DNA of 64,000 bases from Nibrella saemangeumensis (GTDB lineage: Bacteria > Bacteroidota > Bacteroidia > Cytophagales > Spirosomataceae): assembly GCF_039541915.1 (NCBI RefSeq), contig NZ_BAABHD010000012.1, forward strand, positions 1 through 64,000. Reading direction: 5' to 3'. The translations under genes were made by a program, and so were the position numbers. This document shows, piece by piece, positions 18,761-27,529 of this stretch (position 1 is its first letter; every line of letters starts with the position of its first letter). The notes beneath the pieces are model-generated. The model searched no databases and was not told where the DNA came from. It was given only the letters and a program-made list of their open reading frames with translations.

Positions 18761-19350
18761 GATTTCTTTCCTCGATAAAAGTCGCGTAATCGCTCCAGGC
18801 AACGCAGTCGGCTGGTCTTGGCTACATCCGAAGAATTATAGCCCAGGGTTTTGGCTATATCCTCATCAGTATACCCGTCGGCCCACGCCACCAGCATCTC
18901 ACGGCATTTGTCACTCAGCAAACGAATTCGTTGCTGTAGTAAATCGGAGTCATACTGGTCCATCAGTCGTTGAATGGCGGGTCGGGCTTGATCGGGTACC
19001 TGCAGGATGGCATCGTCCAGCGAAAGTGTGTTGTGGATGCTACTTCGATTAGTCGCATTTTTTCGGAGGAGGTCAACACATTTATTGGTAAAAATCTGGT
19101 ACACATAGGTTTTCAGGCTGGAACGACCTTCAAAGCGGCCCGTGATGATATGATCGATAACCGATAAAACGGTATCTGAATATCCGCTGGCGCAGTCTTC
19201 TTGGGAGAGCTTGTGTTTACGACTGCCGTCGTGGACCAGATACGCGTAGCGTTCGTACAAAGCGGTTTCGCTGTGCCTGCGTCGGGAACCACCTGCTTTT
19301 ATCCCTTCAATAATGTCATTATCCGTTAAACGCCTGGAAAATACACCCAT
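18757..19350 (-). CDS. ECF-like RNA polymerase sigma factor
   Basis: 197 residues. Region 2 is visible around GRSSLKTYVYQIFTNKCVDL and region 4 as a helix-turn-helix near YTDEDIAKTLGY with KTSRLRCLERL as recognition part. No region 1 or 3 domain is present, as in ECF factors. It is the first gene of a four-gene operon with the TPR protein, the S8 protease and the CHAT protease, and probably autoregulates that operon. I see no clear TAnnTTTG box upstream, which would fit a promoter read by the factor itself. Confidence 0.88.
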   Translation of the reverse strand: MGVFSRRLTDNDIIEGIKAGGSRRRHSETALYERYAYLVHDGSRKHKLSQEDCASGYSDTVLSVIDHIITGRFEGRSSLKTYVYQIFTNKCVDLLRKNATNRSSIHNTLSLDDAILQVPDQARPAIQRLMDQYDSDLLQQRIRLLSDKCREMLVAWADGYTDEDIAKTLGYNSSDVAKTSRLRCLERLRDFYRGKKS

Positions 19351-19477
19351 AGCTGCTTCTCTCTATTGAAGTAAGTTCGCAAAAACTTCATAGGATGCAA
19401 ATTTTTTCGAAAAGCTGTTTCCTGAACGGTTAGTCCCCACGACAAAGCAGACATAACCACACAAATTCCTATCAATT

Positions 19478-20074
19478 ATGACACCTCTTTTTAACCTCCG
19501 TTTAGCCCGTCAATCACGGGTTACATCAACGATCTGCCAGACCAGCCGCAATGGGCGCACAATGCTGGTAAACTCATGGGCCATTCTGGCTTTGCTATTG
19601 CTTGGTTTGCCATTTATGCTGCTTTCGCCCTCTGCTTTGGCTCAGGATGTCAATAACGGGAAGGAGAATGCCTCTCCAACTGCCGGAGCTATTCTTCTGG
19701 ACCAGGAATCCGGGTTACCCCTGCGCCCTGCCGGCCTGTATTCAAATACGTTCAGTTCTAAAGACGGGTCCTGCTTATACCTGGTGTTTAGTAATCCGGA
19801 CCGAGAGCGGCTTACAGTCCGGCTTGTCAACGAGAAAGGAGAAACGCTTTTCGATCAGTATACGAATGCAAAAGAGCACGCTTACCGCTTCCGGATGGAC
19901 GGGATGCCGGCTGGTAATTACAAAGTGGTGGTCATTGGCCAGAGCAAAAAGATTACCCGTGACATTGCCTACAATTTCCGGCCCGGTACCTTTCAGGTTA
20001 CTATGAACCAGGCGGCCACGGAAGACCCGATTGTGTTGCACCAGAAAAAACCAAAACTGCCGCAAAACAACTAA
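19478..20074 (+). CDS. Secreted protein with a small beta-sandwich domain
   Basis: 198 residues, or 170 if the ATG at 19562 is used; the latter directly precedes a signal peptide (AILALLLLGLPFMLL...ALAQ). The mature part (~residues 75-190) is beta-rich, with FSSKDGSCLYLVFSNPDRE and MPAGNYKVVVIGQ, resembling the short Ig-like or Por-secretion-type sandwich domains of Bacteroidota. No enzymatic motif is seen. It is divergent from the sigma-factor operon, so it could be a target of that factor, but no evidence beyond position supports this. A terminator follows. Confidence 0.75.
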   Translation: MTPLFNLRLARQSRVTSTICQTSRNGRTMLVNSWAILALLLLGLPFMLLSPSALAQDVNNGKENASPTAGAILLDQESGLPLRPAGLYSNTFSSKDGSCLYLVFSNPDRERLTVRLVNEKGETLFDQYTNAKEHAYRFRMDGMPAGNYKVVVIGQSKKITRDIAYNFRPGTFQVTMNQAATEDPIVLHQKKPKLPQNN

Positions 20075-20125
20075 TAGCTATCAGTAACCTGTGTTCAACC
20101 TTCCTCTTTCAGGTTACCTGAGTCG

Positions 20126-20157
20126 AAACCGGCCCGCATCCAGAGGGCCGGTTTTTT
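20126..20157 (+). terminator. Rho-independent terminator
   Basis: A 10-bp stem (20126-20135 with 20145-20154) reads into a run of T, 52 nt after the secreted-protein gene. Confidence 0.8.
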
Positions 20158-20215
20158 CGGGTACCTGATTGATCCTTACGTAACGAAGCGGTGGCAATGG
20201 GATCTGTCGGTAGGA

Positions 20216-20255
20216 CCAAAAAGAAAGCGGAGCGCCATCCGGGGCACTCCGCTTT
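20216..20255 (-). terminator. Terminator of the universal stress protein gene
   Basis: On the minus strand, a 9-bp GC-rich stem (20247-20255 with 20224-20232) plus partly paired inner bases is followed by a T-rich tract (CTTTTTGG). Confidence 0.65.
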
Positions 20256-20283
20256 GCTTACTAGCTTTCTTCAGATTGATTTT

Positions 20284-21123
20284 TTACAGGCGCATGATCA
20301 GCACTGGCGATTGGGTATGATTCAATACATCGGCGGCCACGCTGCCCAGCAGGAGATGCTCTACGCCTTTGCGGCCGTGGGTAAACAAAACGATAATATC
20401 GGCTTCAATTTCTTCGGCATAGCTGATAATGCCTTCGGCGGCTGTTTTATCGCTGCGGATAGCTATATCGTAATGCGCCATACCCTTACTAAGGGCCAGT
20501 TCTTCTATCCAGCCCCGAACGGCCTCGGTATCCCGGTTGTCTGATGGTGTATAGACGTACAGAAAGTACCCATCCACATCTTCGCTGCCCTGGTTCAACT
20601 GGAATGGATACCGCTGCCATTTCTTTAACTGATCGTCTACATCAACGGCATACAGAATTTTTTCCGGCCTGAAATCCTGAATGGGGTCTTTAATAACCAG
20701 TACGGGACAGGTAGCAAACCGAACCACCGTTTCAGTGTTGGAGGTTTCCCAGAACTTCTCAAAATCGGAGGTACCCTTAGAGGCCATTACAATCAGATCG
20801 GCCGGGCGGCTGAGGATTGATTCAGCCAGGCCGTCGGTATTATCGCATACTGCGGTTTCAATGGGAATTCCCTGATACTCCGGCCGGGCGGTAATCTGGT
20901 GGAGTTCCTCCAGGGCTGTCGTAATGTTCTCCTGCAAAAGGGCCTGGAGGTCATACGTTCCAACGGGAAACGAAATGTCGGAGCAGGTCAGGGCCGTAGC
21001 GTGCATAGGCACAACGTGCAACAGCAGGATTTTTGCCTGTCTTGTACGACAGATGTCAGCTGCTATCTTCAGCGCGTTCAGCGAGAGGTCGCTCAGGTCG
21101 GTGGGTACCAGGATTGTTTGCAT
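20284..21123 (-). CDS. Tandem-domain universal stress protein
   Basis: 279 residues from the ATG at 21123 (MQTILVPTDLSDLS). Two UspA domains are in tandem. The first has the ILVPTDLSD start and DLIVMASKGTSDF; the second ends in DIIVLFTHGRKGVEHLLLGS, where the G-x-x-G-x9-G-S nucleotide-binding pattern is more complete. The first domain lacks the last glycines, so only the second may bind ATP. Cytoplasmic stress-response role by family; partner unknown. Confidence 0.88.
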   Translation of the reverse strand: MQTILVPTDLSDLSLNALKIAADICRTRQAKILLLHVVPMHATALTCSDISFPVGTYDLQALLQENITTALEELHQITARPEYQGIPIETAVCDNTDGLAESILSRPADLIVMASKGTSDFEKFWETSNTETVVRFATCPVLVIKDPIQDFRPEKILYAVDVDDQLKKWQRYPFQLNQGSEDVDGYFLYVYTPSDNRDTEAVRGWIEELALSKGMAHYDIAIRSDKTAAEGIISYAEEIEADIIVLFTHGRKGVEHLLLGSVAADVLNHTQSPVLIMRL

Positions 21124-21216
21124 GGGCTTTGGTATCTTGTAATTATAGCCCAAAACAACGGCAAATCGTACTATTCCAAAATGATCTGCTTCAGCCCGGC
21201 GGCTAACTTTTGTCAG

Positions 21217-22251
21217 TCACAGCGCCGACAGAAAGGCCATGGTATCGACACCATCGGCGTAGTCGGACAAGCCCGGTTGCTGAGTCTGGCCGAAAGCTAC
21301 ACTAGCGGGATACCAGCCCTGACCGTTCTCCTGAGCCGCTGCGGCAACAACCTGTATTTTTTCTGATCTCTCCCTGATGAATGCATCCGCTTCGCTGAGG
21401 GTCTGGTAGGTCTGGTAGTAGACTACTGAGATCGGGGAAACTAGTTTATCATTTTCTGTCAACAGCAGAAAACCGTTGTCGTAGTGGGGAATCTGGTTTA
21501 CCAGATAAATCGATTTATTATAGTCATAGTTATTAACATATTTGTTTTGATTGATATATTCAGTCGCCAGCGGCTCAAGCGCGCGCATCAGTGTTGCTAT
21601 TGGATAGTTGTCCGGAATGAGCAATGTTGAAACATTCCGGCAGCCAAGTCCGTAATACTGCAGAATATCCTGACCTAATTGCTGGAGGTCCGCATCCCGC
21701 TCATCGCCCATCAGGATGCCCACCGATGTCCGGTTCCGGCGGATAATATGGGGTTTCCTGCCAAAATAATAGGTGAAGTAACGGGCGGTGTTGTCGCTGC
21801 CGGTAGCGATGAACGCATCCGCACTATTCAGCCGCTCGGCAATGGTGATAGCCTCCTCAAAGGCAGGATTTATTTCAGTGATTTTTTGTATTAAATATTG
21901 AATTAGTACAAAGTCCTGGCTACTTAACTTCGCCAGCAGATGGTGGCCACTGATCAGGACACATAACAGGTCATGAAAACCGACTGCAGGTATGTTCCCG
22001 GCCATGACAACCCCTACCTTTTTGGGCGATTCGGGCTCAATGGCATAGCTGGACGCCCAATTGGTCAGTGCTTCAGCATTCAGATAATTGGTTGCAATGG
22101 CTTGTAAGGCAGTCAGGGAGTTAGCGGGTGTAAACCACGGATTCCGGTGAAAGGCCTGCCGAACGACCTGTTCGAGTTCAGGCTGAGCTGAGTCCGAGCG
22201 TAAAAAAGTACCTAATTCGATAAAGGTTTGCAGTCGTTCAGATTGCCGCAT
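21217..22251 (-). CDS. LuxC-type acyl-CoA reductase
   Basis: 344 residues from the ATG at 22251 (MRQSERLQTFIELG). The aldehyde-dehydrogenase-like fold shows VGVVMAGNIPAVGFHD (nucleotide-binding loop), an IATGSDNTARYF segment and the probable active-site Cys in YYGLGCRNVS. The family reduces acyl-CoA to aldehyde with NADPH via a thioester. It lies divergent from a ferredoxin gene. It may supply fatty aldehydes, but the physiological substrate is not evident. Confidence 0.85.
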   Translation of the reverse strand: MRQSERLQTFIELGTFLRSDSAQPELEQVVRQAFHRNPWFTPANSLTALQAIATNYLNAEALTNWASSYAIEPESPKKVGVVMAGNIPAVGFHDLLCVLISGHHLLAKLSSQDFVLIQYLIQKITEINPAFEEAITIAERLNSADAFIATGSDNTARYFTYYFGRKPHIIRRNRTSVGILMGDERDADLQQLGQDILQYYGLGCRNVSTLLIPDNYPIATLMRALEPLATEYINQNKYVNNYDYNKSIYLVNQIPHYDNGFLLLTENDKLVSPISVVYYQTYQTLSEADAFIRERSEKIQVVAAAAQENGQGWYPASVAFGQTQQPGLSDYADGVDTMAFLSAL

Positions 22252-22287
22252 GAAATGTAATTTAAGGCTTACGGATAGAGCAACCCA

Positions 22288-22295
22288 CAAAAATA
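22288..22295 (-). promoter_or_regulatory. -7 box for the acyl-CoA reductase gene
   Basis: On the minus strand TATTTTTG fits TAnnTTTG, with a TTG about 16 nt upstream, slightly short of the usual spacing. It lies 37 nt before the ATG at 22251, back to back with the ferredoxin promoter. Confidence 0.4.
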
Positions 22296-22304
22296 AATTT
22301 TAGT

Positions 22305-22334
22305 TTGCCCCCAACCTTTAAATAATTATATTTG
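22305..22334 (+). promoter_or_regulatory. Bacteroidota-type promoter of the ferredoxin gene
   Basis: TTG at 22305-22307 and TATATTTG at 22327-22334 are separated by 19 nt, matching the TTG / TAnnTTTG consensus. The ATG follows 52 nt downstream. Confidence 0.65.
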
Positions 22335-22386
22335 TTGTTCAGTAATCAAGTGAAAAATAATTTCCAGCTATAAACTTGTACAACTC

Positions 22387-22737
22387 ATGGCAATAATGAT
22401 CACCGATGAGTGCATCAACTGCGGAGCCTGCGAACCCGAGTGCCCAAACACCGCTATTTATGAGGGTGGTGTAGAGTGGACATGGGGTGGAGGGACCAGC
22501 CTGGAAGAAGTTGATTTTGGCGATGGTACCGTTGTTAGCGGCAAAGCGCCACAGGCACCGGTGTCTAATGAATTCTATTATATAGTATCCGATAAATGCA
22601 CCGAGTGTGTGGGTTTTCACGAAGAGCCTCAGTGCGCGGCCGTTTGTCCGGTAGACTGCTGTGTACCTGATCCTGAGCACGTAGAGGAGGAAGACACCTT
22701 GCTGGCAAAGAAATCCTGGCTACACGCTGAGGAATAA
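22387..22737 (+). CDS. 2[4Fe-4S] ferredoxin (YfhL-like)
   Basis: 116 residues. The first cluster motif is CINCGACEPECP (C-x2-C-x2-C-x3-C-P) and the second is CTECVGFHEEPQCAAVCP, with the eight-residue insertion between the second and third Cys typical of Alvin/YfhL-type ferredoxins. It is a cytoplasmic electron carrier. It has its own promoter and a strong terminator. Confidence 0.92.
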   Translation: MAIMITDECINCGACEPECPNTAIYEGGVEWTWGGGTSLEEVDFGDGTVVSGKAPQAPVSNEFYYIVSDKCTECVGFHEEPQCAAVCPVDCCVPDPEHVEEEDTLLAKKSWLHAEE

Positions 22738-22762
22738 CATATAAAGCTTCATTTAAAGTGCG

Positions 22763-22790
22763 CCCCGACCTAATTAGGTCGGGGTTTTTT
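22763..22790 (+). terminator. Rho-independent terminator of the ferredoxin gene
   Basis: A perfect 8-bp GC-rich stem (22763-22770 with 22777-22784) is followed by six T. Confidence 0.9.
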
Positions 22791-22940
22791 GTGTTCACGA
22801 AAATTCAATAGTCTGCTTATAGAATGAACGGATTTATAAGAAATTTTTAAAAATTATTGAATTTTAGGTTAAAATAATAAGACGTTTTAAACAAAATTAG
22901 GCAAAAATTGAGAAAAGTGCTTTTCAAATAGACTGCCTTA

Positions 22941-22971
22941 TTGTAAATATAAAATTTACCTATAATCTTTG
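22941..22971 (+). promoter_or_regulatory. Promoter of the porin/ammonium transporter operon
   Basis: TTG at 22941-22943, 20 nt, then AATCTTTG at 22964-22971, one mismatch from TAnnTTTG. The region 22791-23020 is otherwise very AT-rich and has no other feature I can name. Confidence 0.5.
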
Positions 22972-23020
22972 TGAGGGCATAGAAAAATCTGCTATCACTT
23001 AAAACCACCAAATTAAACGT

Positions 23021-24214
23021 ATGAGAAAAGGAATTTTACTTGTATCTCTAATCGCTTTGGCCGCGATTGGAAAGGCTGAAGATACAGATTCTACTTCGGC
23101 ACCCAAGCAGGATGATGGGAGTAAAGGGAAATTCACTTTTTCCGGTTACATCGATAGCTACTACTTCGCCAACTTCAACCGGCCGGCTTCCCGCTCCAAC
23201 CTCGGCGCGGCTGGTAACGCCAGGGCCTTCGACCAGCGCGCCGGGCAGTTTTCCCTCGGTTTGGTGCAAACCCGAATTGGTTACAGCACAACCAAATCAG
23301 ATGTATTGGTTGACCTTGCCTTCGGTCCCAACGCAGATTTAGGTAATTACGGTAACCTGGTTGGTCCGCTGGGATCCAACTCGACAGCGCTGGCTATCAA
23401 ACAAGCCTATTTTAACTGGAGAGCTACAGACAAGCTCACGCTAACCGCCGGGCAGTTTGGTACGCACATCGGCTATGAAGTCATCGATGCTCCGGTTAAC
23501 TACAATTATTCGCTGTCTAACCTGTTCAACAATGGTCCTTTCTACCATATTGGTGCCAAGGCTACGTATGCGTTCAGCGACCGGACCGCGCTGATGCTCG
23601 GTGTGGTTAATAACATCGATAACCTGAATGACAACAATCGCTCGAAAGGTCTGATCGGTCAGTTTTTTGTCTCGCCCGCATCGGGCTGGAACCTGTACCT
23701 AAATGGAATGATCAGTAACGAGGCCAATCCGAAAGCCAACGGCAAAGACTCAACCGGTACCTACGCAATAATGGATTTAACCACTACCTACCAGATCACC
23801 GACAAATTCTTTCTGGGGCTGAATGCTGCCTACGGTGGCCAGAAGGGCGATTTCCAGGGTAGCGGTGACATTGGTAAAACCAAAACCTGGGGTGGTGTTG
23901 CCTTCTATTCAAACTATACGCTGACTGATAATTTTGGGTTAGGGGCCCGCTATGAAGTCTTCAATAATAAGAACGGTGCCCGCGCCCTGCGGAACTCCCT
24001 CGGAGAAGGCACCAGCGTGAATTCGGTCACTATCACCGCCAACATTACAGCCGCCGACGGACACCTGCTGCTGAAGCCTGAATTCCGGGTTGATAGCTAC
24101 GCTAAACCGACCGCCCTTGGGGCCGAAAAGAACCTACAGTTTGAAGACAGCAATGGCGAGTTCACCAAAAGTTCACAGGCCACGCTGGGTATGGCCATGA
24201 TCTACAAGTTCTAA
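23021..24214 (+). CDS. Outer-membrane porin
   Basis: 397 residues. The signal peptide MRKGILLVSLIALAAIGKA is followed by alternating beta-strand sequence ending in ATLGMAMIYKF, with the terminal Phe typical of outer-membrane barrels. It resembles the OmpL/BBP2-like porins often found with nitrogen transport genes. It lies 60 nt upstream of the ammonium transporter and very likely shares its transcript. Its role may be passage of ammonium or small nitrogen compounds across the outer membrane; this is inference from context. Confidence 0.85.
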   Translation: MRKGILLVSLIALAAIGKAEDTDSTSAPKQDDGSKGKFTFSGYIDSYYFANFNRPASRSNLGAAGNARAFDQRAGQFSLGLVQTRIGYSTTKSDVLVDLAFGPNADLGNYGNLVGPLGSNSTALAIKQAYFNWRATDKLTLTAGQFGTHIGYEVIDAPVNYNYSLSNLFNNGPFYHIGAKATYAFSDRTALMLGVVNNIDNLNDNNRSKGLIGQFFVSPASGWNLYLNGMISNEANPKANGKDSTGTYAIMDLTTTYQITDKFFLGLNAAYGGQKGDFQGSGDIGKTKTWGGVAFYSNYTLTDNFGLGARYEVFNNKNGARALRNSLGEGTSVNSVTITANITAADGHLLLKPEFRVDSYAKPTALGAEKNLQFEDSNGEFTKSSQATLGMAMIYKF

Positions 24215-24274
24215 TTCCGACATCAGTTTCTTACCTAAAATATCTTCCTAGTACAACAAAAACCTGAATTTCGT

Positions 24275-25603
24275 ATGAAAAAGCCTGCTTACTTACCGCT
24301 CATTCTTTTATTAGCCCTCAGCGTACTGGGTATCCTGATGCCTGCCGTTCCGAAGGCCATTGTAACCGAAGGGCTGGATACCGGCGATACTGCCTGGATG
24401 CTGGTCGCTACCGCACTCGTCCTAATCATGACTCCTGGTCTGGCTTACTTCTACGGCGGAATGGTAAACAACAAGAACGTGATTTCGACTATGCTCCAGA
24501 GCTTCATTGCCATGGGCGTCATCAGTGTTCTTTGGGTGGTAGTCGGCTTTAGTCTGGCGTTTGGTGAATCTATCGGTGGTTTTGTAGGTAACCCGATGAC
24601 GTTCTTTATGTTCAACGGTGTACTCGATGGCAAGCCTTGGGAACTGGCCGCTACCATACCGCTGGTGGTATTTGCTTTCTTCCAGCTGAAATTTGCGGTA
24701 ATTACCCCGGCGCTCATCACCGGTTCAATGGCCGAGCGGATCAACTTCCGGTCCTACGTTCTGTTCATGATTCTGTTCAGCATTTGTGTTTACGCTCCGC
24801 TGGCGCACTGGACCTGGCATCCCGAAGGTTTCCTCTTCAAGTTAGGTGTACTGGACTTTGCCGGTGGTACGGTGGTACATATGTCAGCCGGCTGGGCCGC
24901 TTTAGCCGGAGCCATTTATCTGAAGCGCCGGAAGTCACACGTTGGTGCGGAGTTCTTCCCGCCTGCCAACATCCCATTCGTACTACTCGGGACGGGTCTG
25001 TTGTGGTTCGGCTGGTTTGGATTCAACGCCGGTTCGGCGGTAGGGGCTTCCCCGCTGGCAGCTTCGGCATTCGCTACTACTAACACGGCTGCTGCGGCCG
25101 CCGGTCTGGCCTGGGTGCTGTTCGATTCCGCTAAAGGAAAGAAAGTTTCAGCACTAGGGTTCTGTATTGGTGCGGTAGTTGGTCTGGTGGCCATTACGCC
25201 GGCCGCTGGTTTCGTAACGGTGCCGACTTCGATCTTTATTGGTACGGTAGCGGCTATCATCAGTAACTTTGTCGCTCACCTGCGTACCAAGTCTACACTG
25301 GACGATACGCTCGATGTGTTCCCCTGCCACGGGGTAGGTGGTATGGTTGGTATGGTAATGACGGGTATTTTCGCCAGCAAAGGTGTAAACTCAGCCGTTG
25401 CCGACGAAGGACTGGCTTTCGGGGATACCAAGCTGTTCCTGACGCACATGCTGGCCCTGGTACTGGTATCGGCTTTCGCCTTCGGAATGTCTTACCTGCT
25501 GCTGGTAGTAACCAACGCGATTGAGCCGCTGCGCGTGAAGGAAGAAGATGAAAAAGTAGGTCTGGATGTAAGCCAGCACGACGAATTCCTGATCGACGCT
25601 TAA
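24275..25603 (+). CDS. amt: Ammonium transporter
   Basis: 442 residues with about eleven membrane helices after an N-terminal hydrophobic segment. Family features include LAYFYGGMV, the pore Asp/His region DFAGGTVVHMSAGWAALAGA, and HGVGGMVG carrying the second pore His. The cytosolic tail is acidic (KEEDEKVGLDVSQHDE). It imports ammonium for assimilation by glutamine synthetase, whose gene (glnN) is 1.9 kb downstream. No glnK/glnB gene lies next to it, which is less usual. Confidence 0.95.
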   Translation: MKKPAYLPLILLLALSVLGILMPAVPKAIVTEGLDTGDTAWMLVATALVLIMTPGLAYFYGGMVNNKNVISTMLQSFIAMGVISVLWVVVGFSLAFGESIGGFVGNPMTFFMFNGVLDGKPWELAATIPLVVFAFFQLKFAVITPALITGSMAERINFRSYVLFMILFSICVYAPLAHWTWHPEGFLFKLGVLDFAGGTVVHMSAGWAALAGAIYLKRRKSHVGAEFFPPANIPFVLLGTGLLWFGWFGFNAGSAVGASPLAASAFATTNTAAAAAGLAWVLFDSAKGKKVSALGFCIGAVVGLVAITPAAGFVTVPTSIFIGTVAAIISNFVAHLRTKSTLDDTLDVFPCHGVGGMVGMVMTGIFASKGVNSAVADEGLAFGDTKLFLTHMLALVLVSAFAFGMSYLLLVVTNAIEPLRVKEEDEKVGLDVSQHDEFLIDA

Positions 25604-25684
25604 GATAACACGGCAAAGCCACAGGCCTTGCTGCACGGCACACGACTGCCAATTCAGTGCGACTGTGGTTTTGTTGTACTCGTC

Positions 25685-25720
25685 GAAGGTATCTGCTTTT
25701 AGCGGATACCTTCATTTTTT
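25685..25720 (+). terminator. Terminator of the amt transcript
   Basis: A 9-bp perfect stem (25685-25693 with 25705-25713), extendable by three pairs, is followed by ATTTTTT. Confidence 0.85.
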
Positions 25721-25760
25721 AACAAGAGAAGGCCCGGATTGCGCCGGGCCTTCTCTTGTT
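25721..25760. terminator. Long hairpin between convergent genes
   Basis: A perfect 17-bp stem (25721-25737 with 25744-25760) with a 6-nt loop lies 17 nt past the mtaB stop. It directly follows the amt terminator. The T-rich stem ends can serve both strands, though no long T run lies beyond the stem. Confidence 0.7.
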
Positions 25761-25777
25761 AAAAGCTATTGTCCTGG

Positions 25778-27109
25778 TCAGGTCTGTAAATGGACCAGGT
25801 CTGGTACCGTTTCGGCTACTTCCACCAGGCCGTCGGCGTTAATTCCGGTTAACCGGACCTGTTTGGTTTCGTTGATCAGCAACGGGTCATACTGTGCCGT
25901 TACCCGGACATAGTTCTCGGTAAAGCCCTGCATCTGACCGTTGTCTATATCTTCTTCAAACAGCACCGTTGCTTCGCGGCCAAGCTGAGATTCGTAAAAA
26001 GCGCGTCGTTTCTTATCCGACAAAATATGCAGCATTTTTGAACGCTCTGCGCGTTTATGCGCCGGGACTACCGGCTTAATAACAAGCGCCTGGGTGTTGG
26101 GCCGTTCTGAGTATGTAAATACATGCAGGTAGGCAATATCCATTTCATTAAGAAAGCGGTACGTTTCCTTAAATTCCTCTTCTGTTTCCCCTGGGTGCCC
26201 CACAATCACATCAACGCCGATGCAGGCCTGGGGCATATATGCTTTAATAGCCGCTACCCGCTCGGCGTATAGCTCCCGCCGGTAGCGACGGCGCATCAGC
26301 CCCAGCACCTTATTGCTGCCAGATTGCAGCGGCACATGAAAGTGCGGCACAAACCGCCTGGATTGCGCGACAAAGTTGATGATGTCGTTGGTCAGCAGAT
26401 TGGGTTCAATAGAAGAGATTCGAAAGCGCTCAATGCCCTCAATTTCGTCCAGCGCCTGAATCAGTTCAAAAAACGTTTCCTGCCGTTCGCCGTTTTGCAG
26501 GCCGAAATCGCCAATATTTACGCCGGTAAGCACAATTTCTTTAACACCCCGGTCCGCTATCTCATGAGCTGCGTTCACCACGTTGGCAATCGTATCGCTC
26601 CGGCTACGGCCACGGGCCAGGGGAATGGTGCAATAGGAGCATGGATAGTCGCAGCCGTCCTGAACTTTCAGAAACGTACGGGTACGGTCGTTCAGCGACC
26701 AGGAAGCGTGGTAATCAACCACTTCTTCAATTGAGGAGTTATATACTTTTCCCTGACCAGTCGGTGCTTTTTCAAAGGTTTCAATCAGATCGGCCAGGCG
26801 GAATTTCTCGGCAGCTCCCAAAACAGCGTCTACACCTGGTATGCCGGCAATCTCCTGCGGCTTTAACTGCGCATAGCAGCCGAGAATTGCCACATAGCCA
26901 TCGGGGTTGATCTTCTGAGCCTCCCGAACAATCTTCCGGCATTTTTTATCGGCATTATCGGTAACGGAGCAAGTGTTGATGATGAAGATATCGGGCTTCT
27001 GATTGAACCCCACCCGTTCATACCCCCGCTGCTCGAGCATTCGGGCAAGAGTCGAACTTTCGGAGAAGTTCAGTTTACAACCTAAGGTATAAAAAGCAAC
27101 TTTTTTCAT
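25778..27109 (-). CDS. mtaB: tRNA t6A37 methylthiotransferase MtaB
   Basis: 443 residues. The N-terminal UPF0004 domain has Cys in TLGCKLNFSE, INTCSVTD and LGCYAQ, the radical SAM domain has GCDYPCSYCTIPLARG (C-x3-C-x2-C), and a TRAM-like domain closes the protein. The GCKLN start and length fit MtaB rather than MiaB or RimO. It adds a methylthio group to t6A at position 37 of ANN-decoding tRNAs. It lies convergent to amt and apparently unrelated to the nitrogen genes on both sides. Confidence 0.92.
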   Translation of the reverse strand: MKKVAFYTLGCKLNFSESSTLARMLEQRGYERVGFNQKPDIFIINTCSVTDNADKKCRKIVREAQKINPDGYVAILGCYAQLKPQEIAGIPGVDAVLGAAEKFRLADLIETFEKAPTGQGKVYNSSIEEVVDYHASWSLNDRTRTFLKVQDGCDYPCSYCTIPLARGRSRSDTIANVVNAAHEIADRGVKEIVLTGVNIGDFGLQNGERQETFFELIQALDEIEGIERFRISSIEPNLLTNDIINFVAQSRRFVPHFHVPLQSGSNKVLGLMRRRYRRELYAERVAAIKAYMPQACIGVDVIVGHPGETEEEFKETYRFLNEMDIAYLHVFTYSERPNTQALVIKPVVPAHKRAERSKMLHILSDKKRRAFYESQLGREATVLFEEDIDNGQMQGFTENYVRVTAQYDPLLINETKQVRLTGINADGLVEVAETVPDLVHLQT

Positions 27110-27462
27110 GAATGCGTAATCAGCCTGTTTATAGATACAGAAAAAGAAAAGGCTGGGTTCTAGTTTTATCAGAATTGGCTGAAAATCATGTAAAATTATG
27201 GAAATAAAGCCTTTTTGCCCAGTTTGCTAATAATAAAAGCAGCAGTTTGGGAATAAACTAGGGGTTTCGTTCTTTGAAACAGTTATAAGGCCTAATTTCC
27301 TTCTGGTGTTAATCTGTATTTCATTATACTATTTTGTAAAAGAGTTCTATTTGCGGGTGGAATAGTGATTTTCTAAGCTGTGCGTATAAGTTTGAAAAAA
27401 GGTTATAAATAACGCATAACCAATATTTTTCTTAAAAAACGGTTTAAAAGTTTGCCTTTTTC

Positions 27463-27494
27463 TTGGAAAGATGGTCAAAACATGTGTAAGTTTG
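27463..27494 (+). promoter_or_regulatory. Promoter of glnN
   Basis: TTG at 27463-27465, 21 nt, then TAAGTTTG at 27487-27494. The rest of the 420-bp gap between mtaB and glnN (27110-27460) is AT-rich; I see no other gene in it. Confidence 0.6.
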
Positions 27495-27511
27495 GATGTT
27501 TTTCATCCAAA
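27491..27511 (+). promoter_or_regulatory. Inverted repeat overlapping the glnN -7 box
   Basis: TTTGGATG (27491-27498) and CATCCAAA (27504-27511) are perfect complements with a TTTTT loop. The left arm shares the TTTG of the -7 box, and the initially transcribed region would include the hairpin. It could be an operator or a leader hairpin. Confidence 0.5.
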
Positions 27512-27529
27512 ACCACCTAATTAAGTCAA

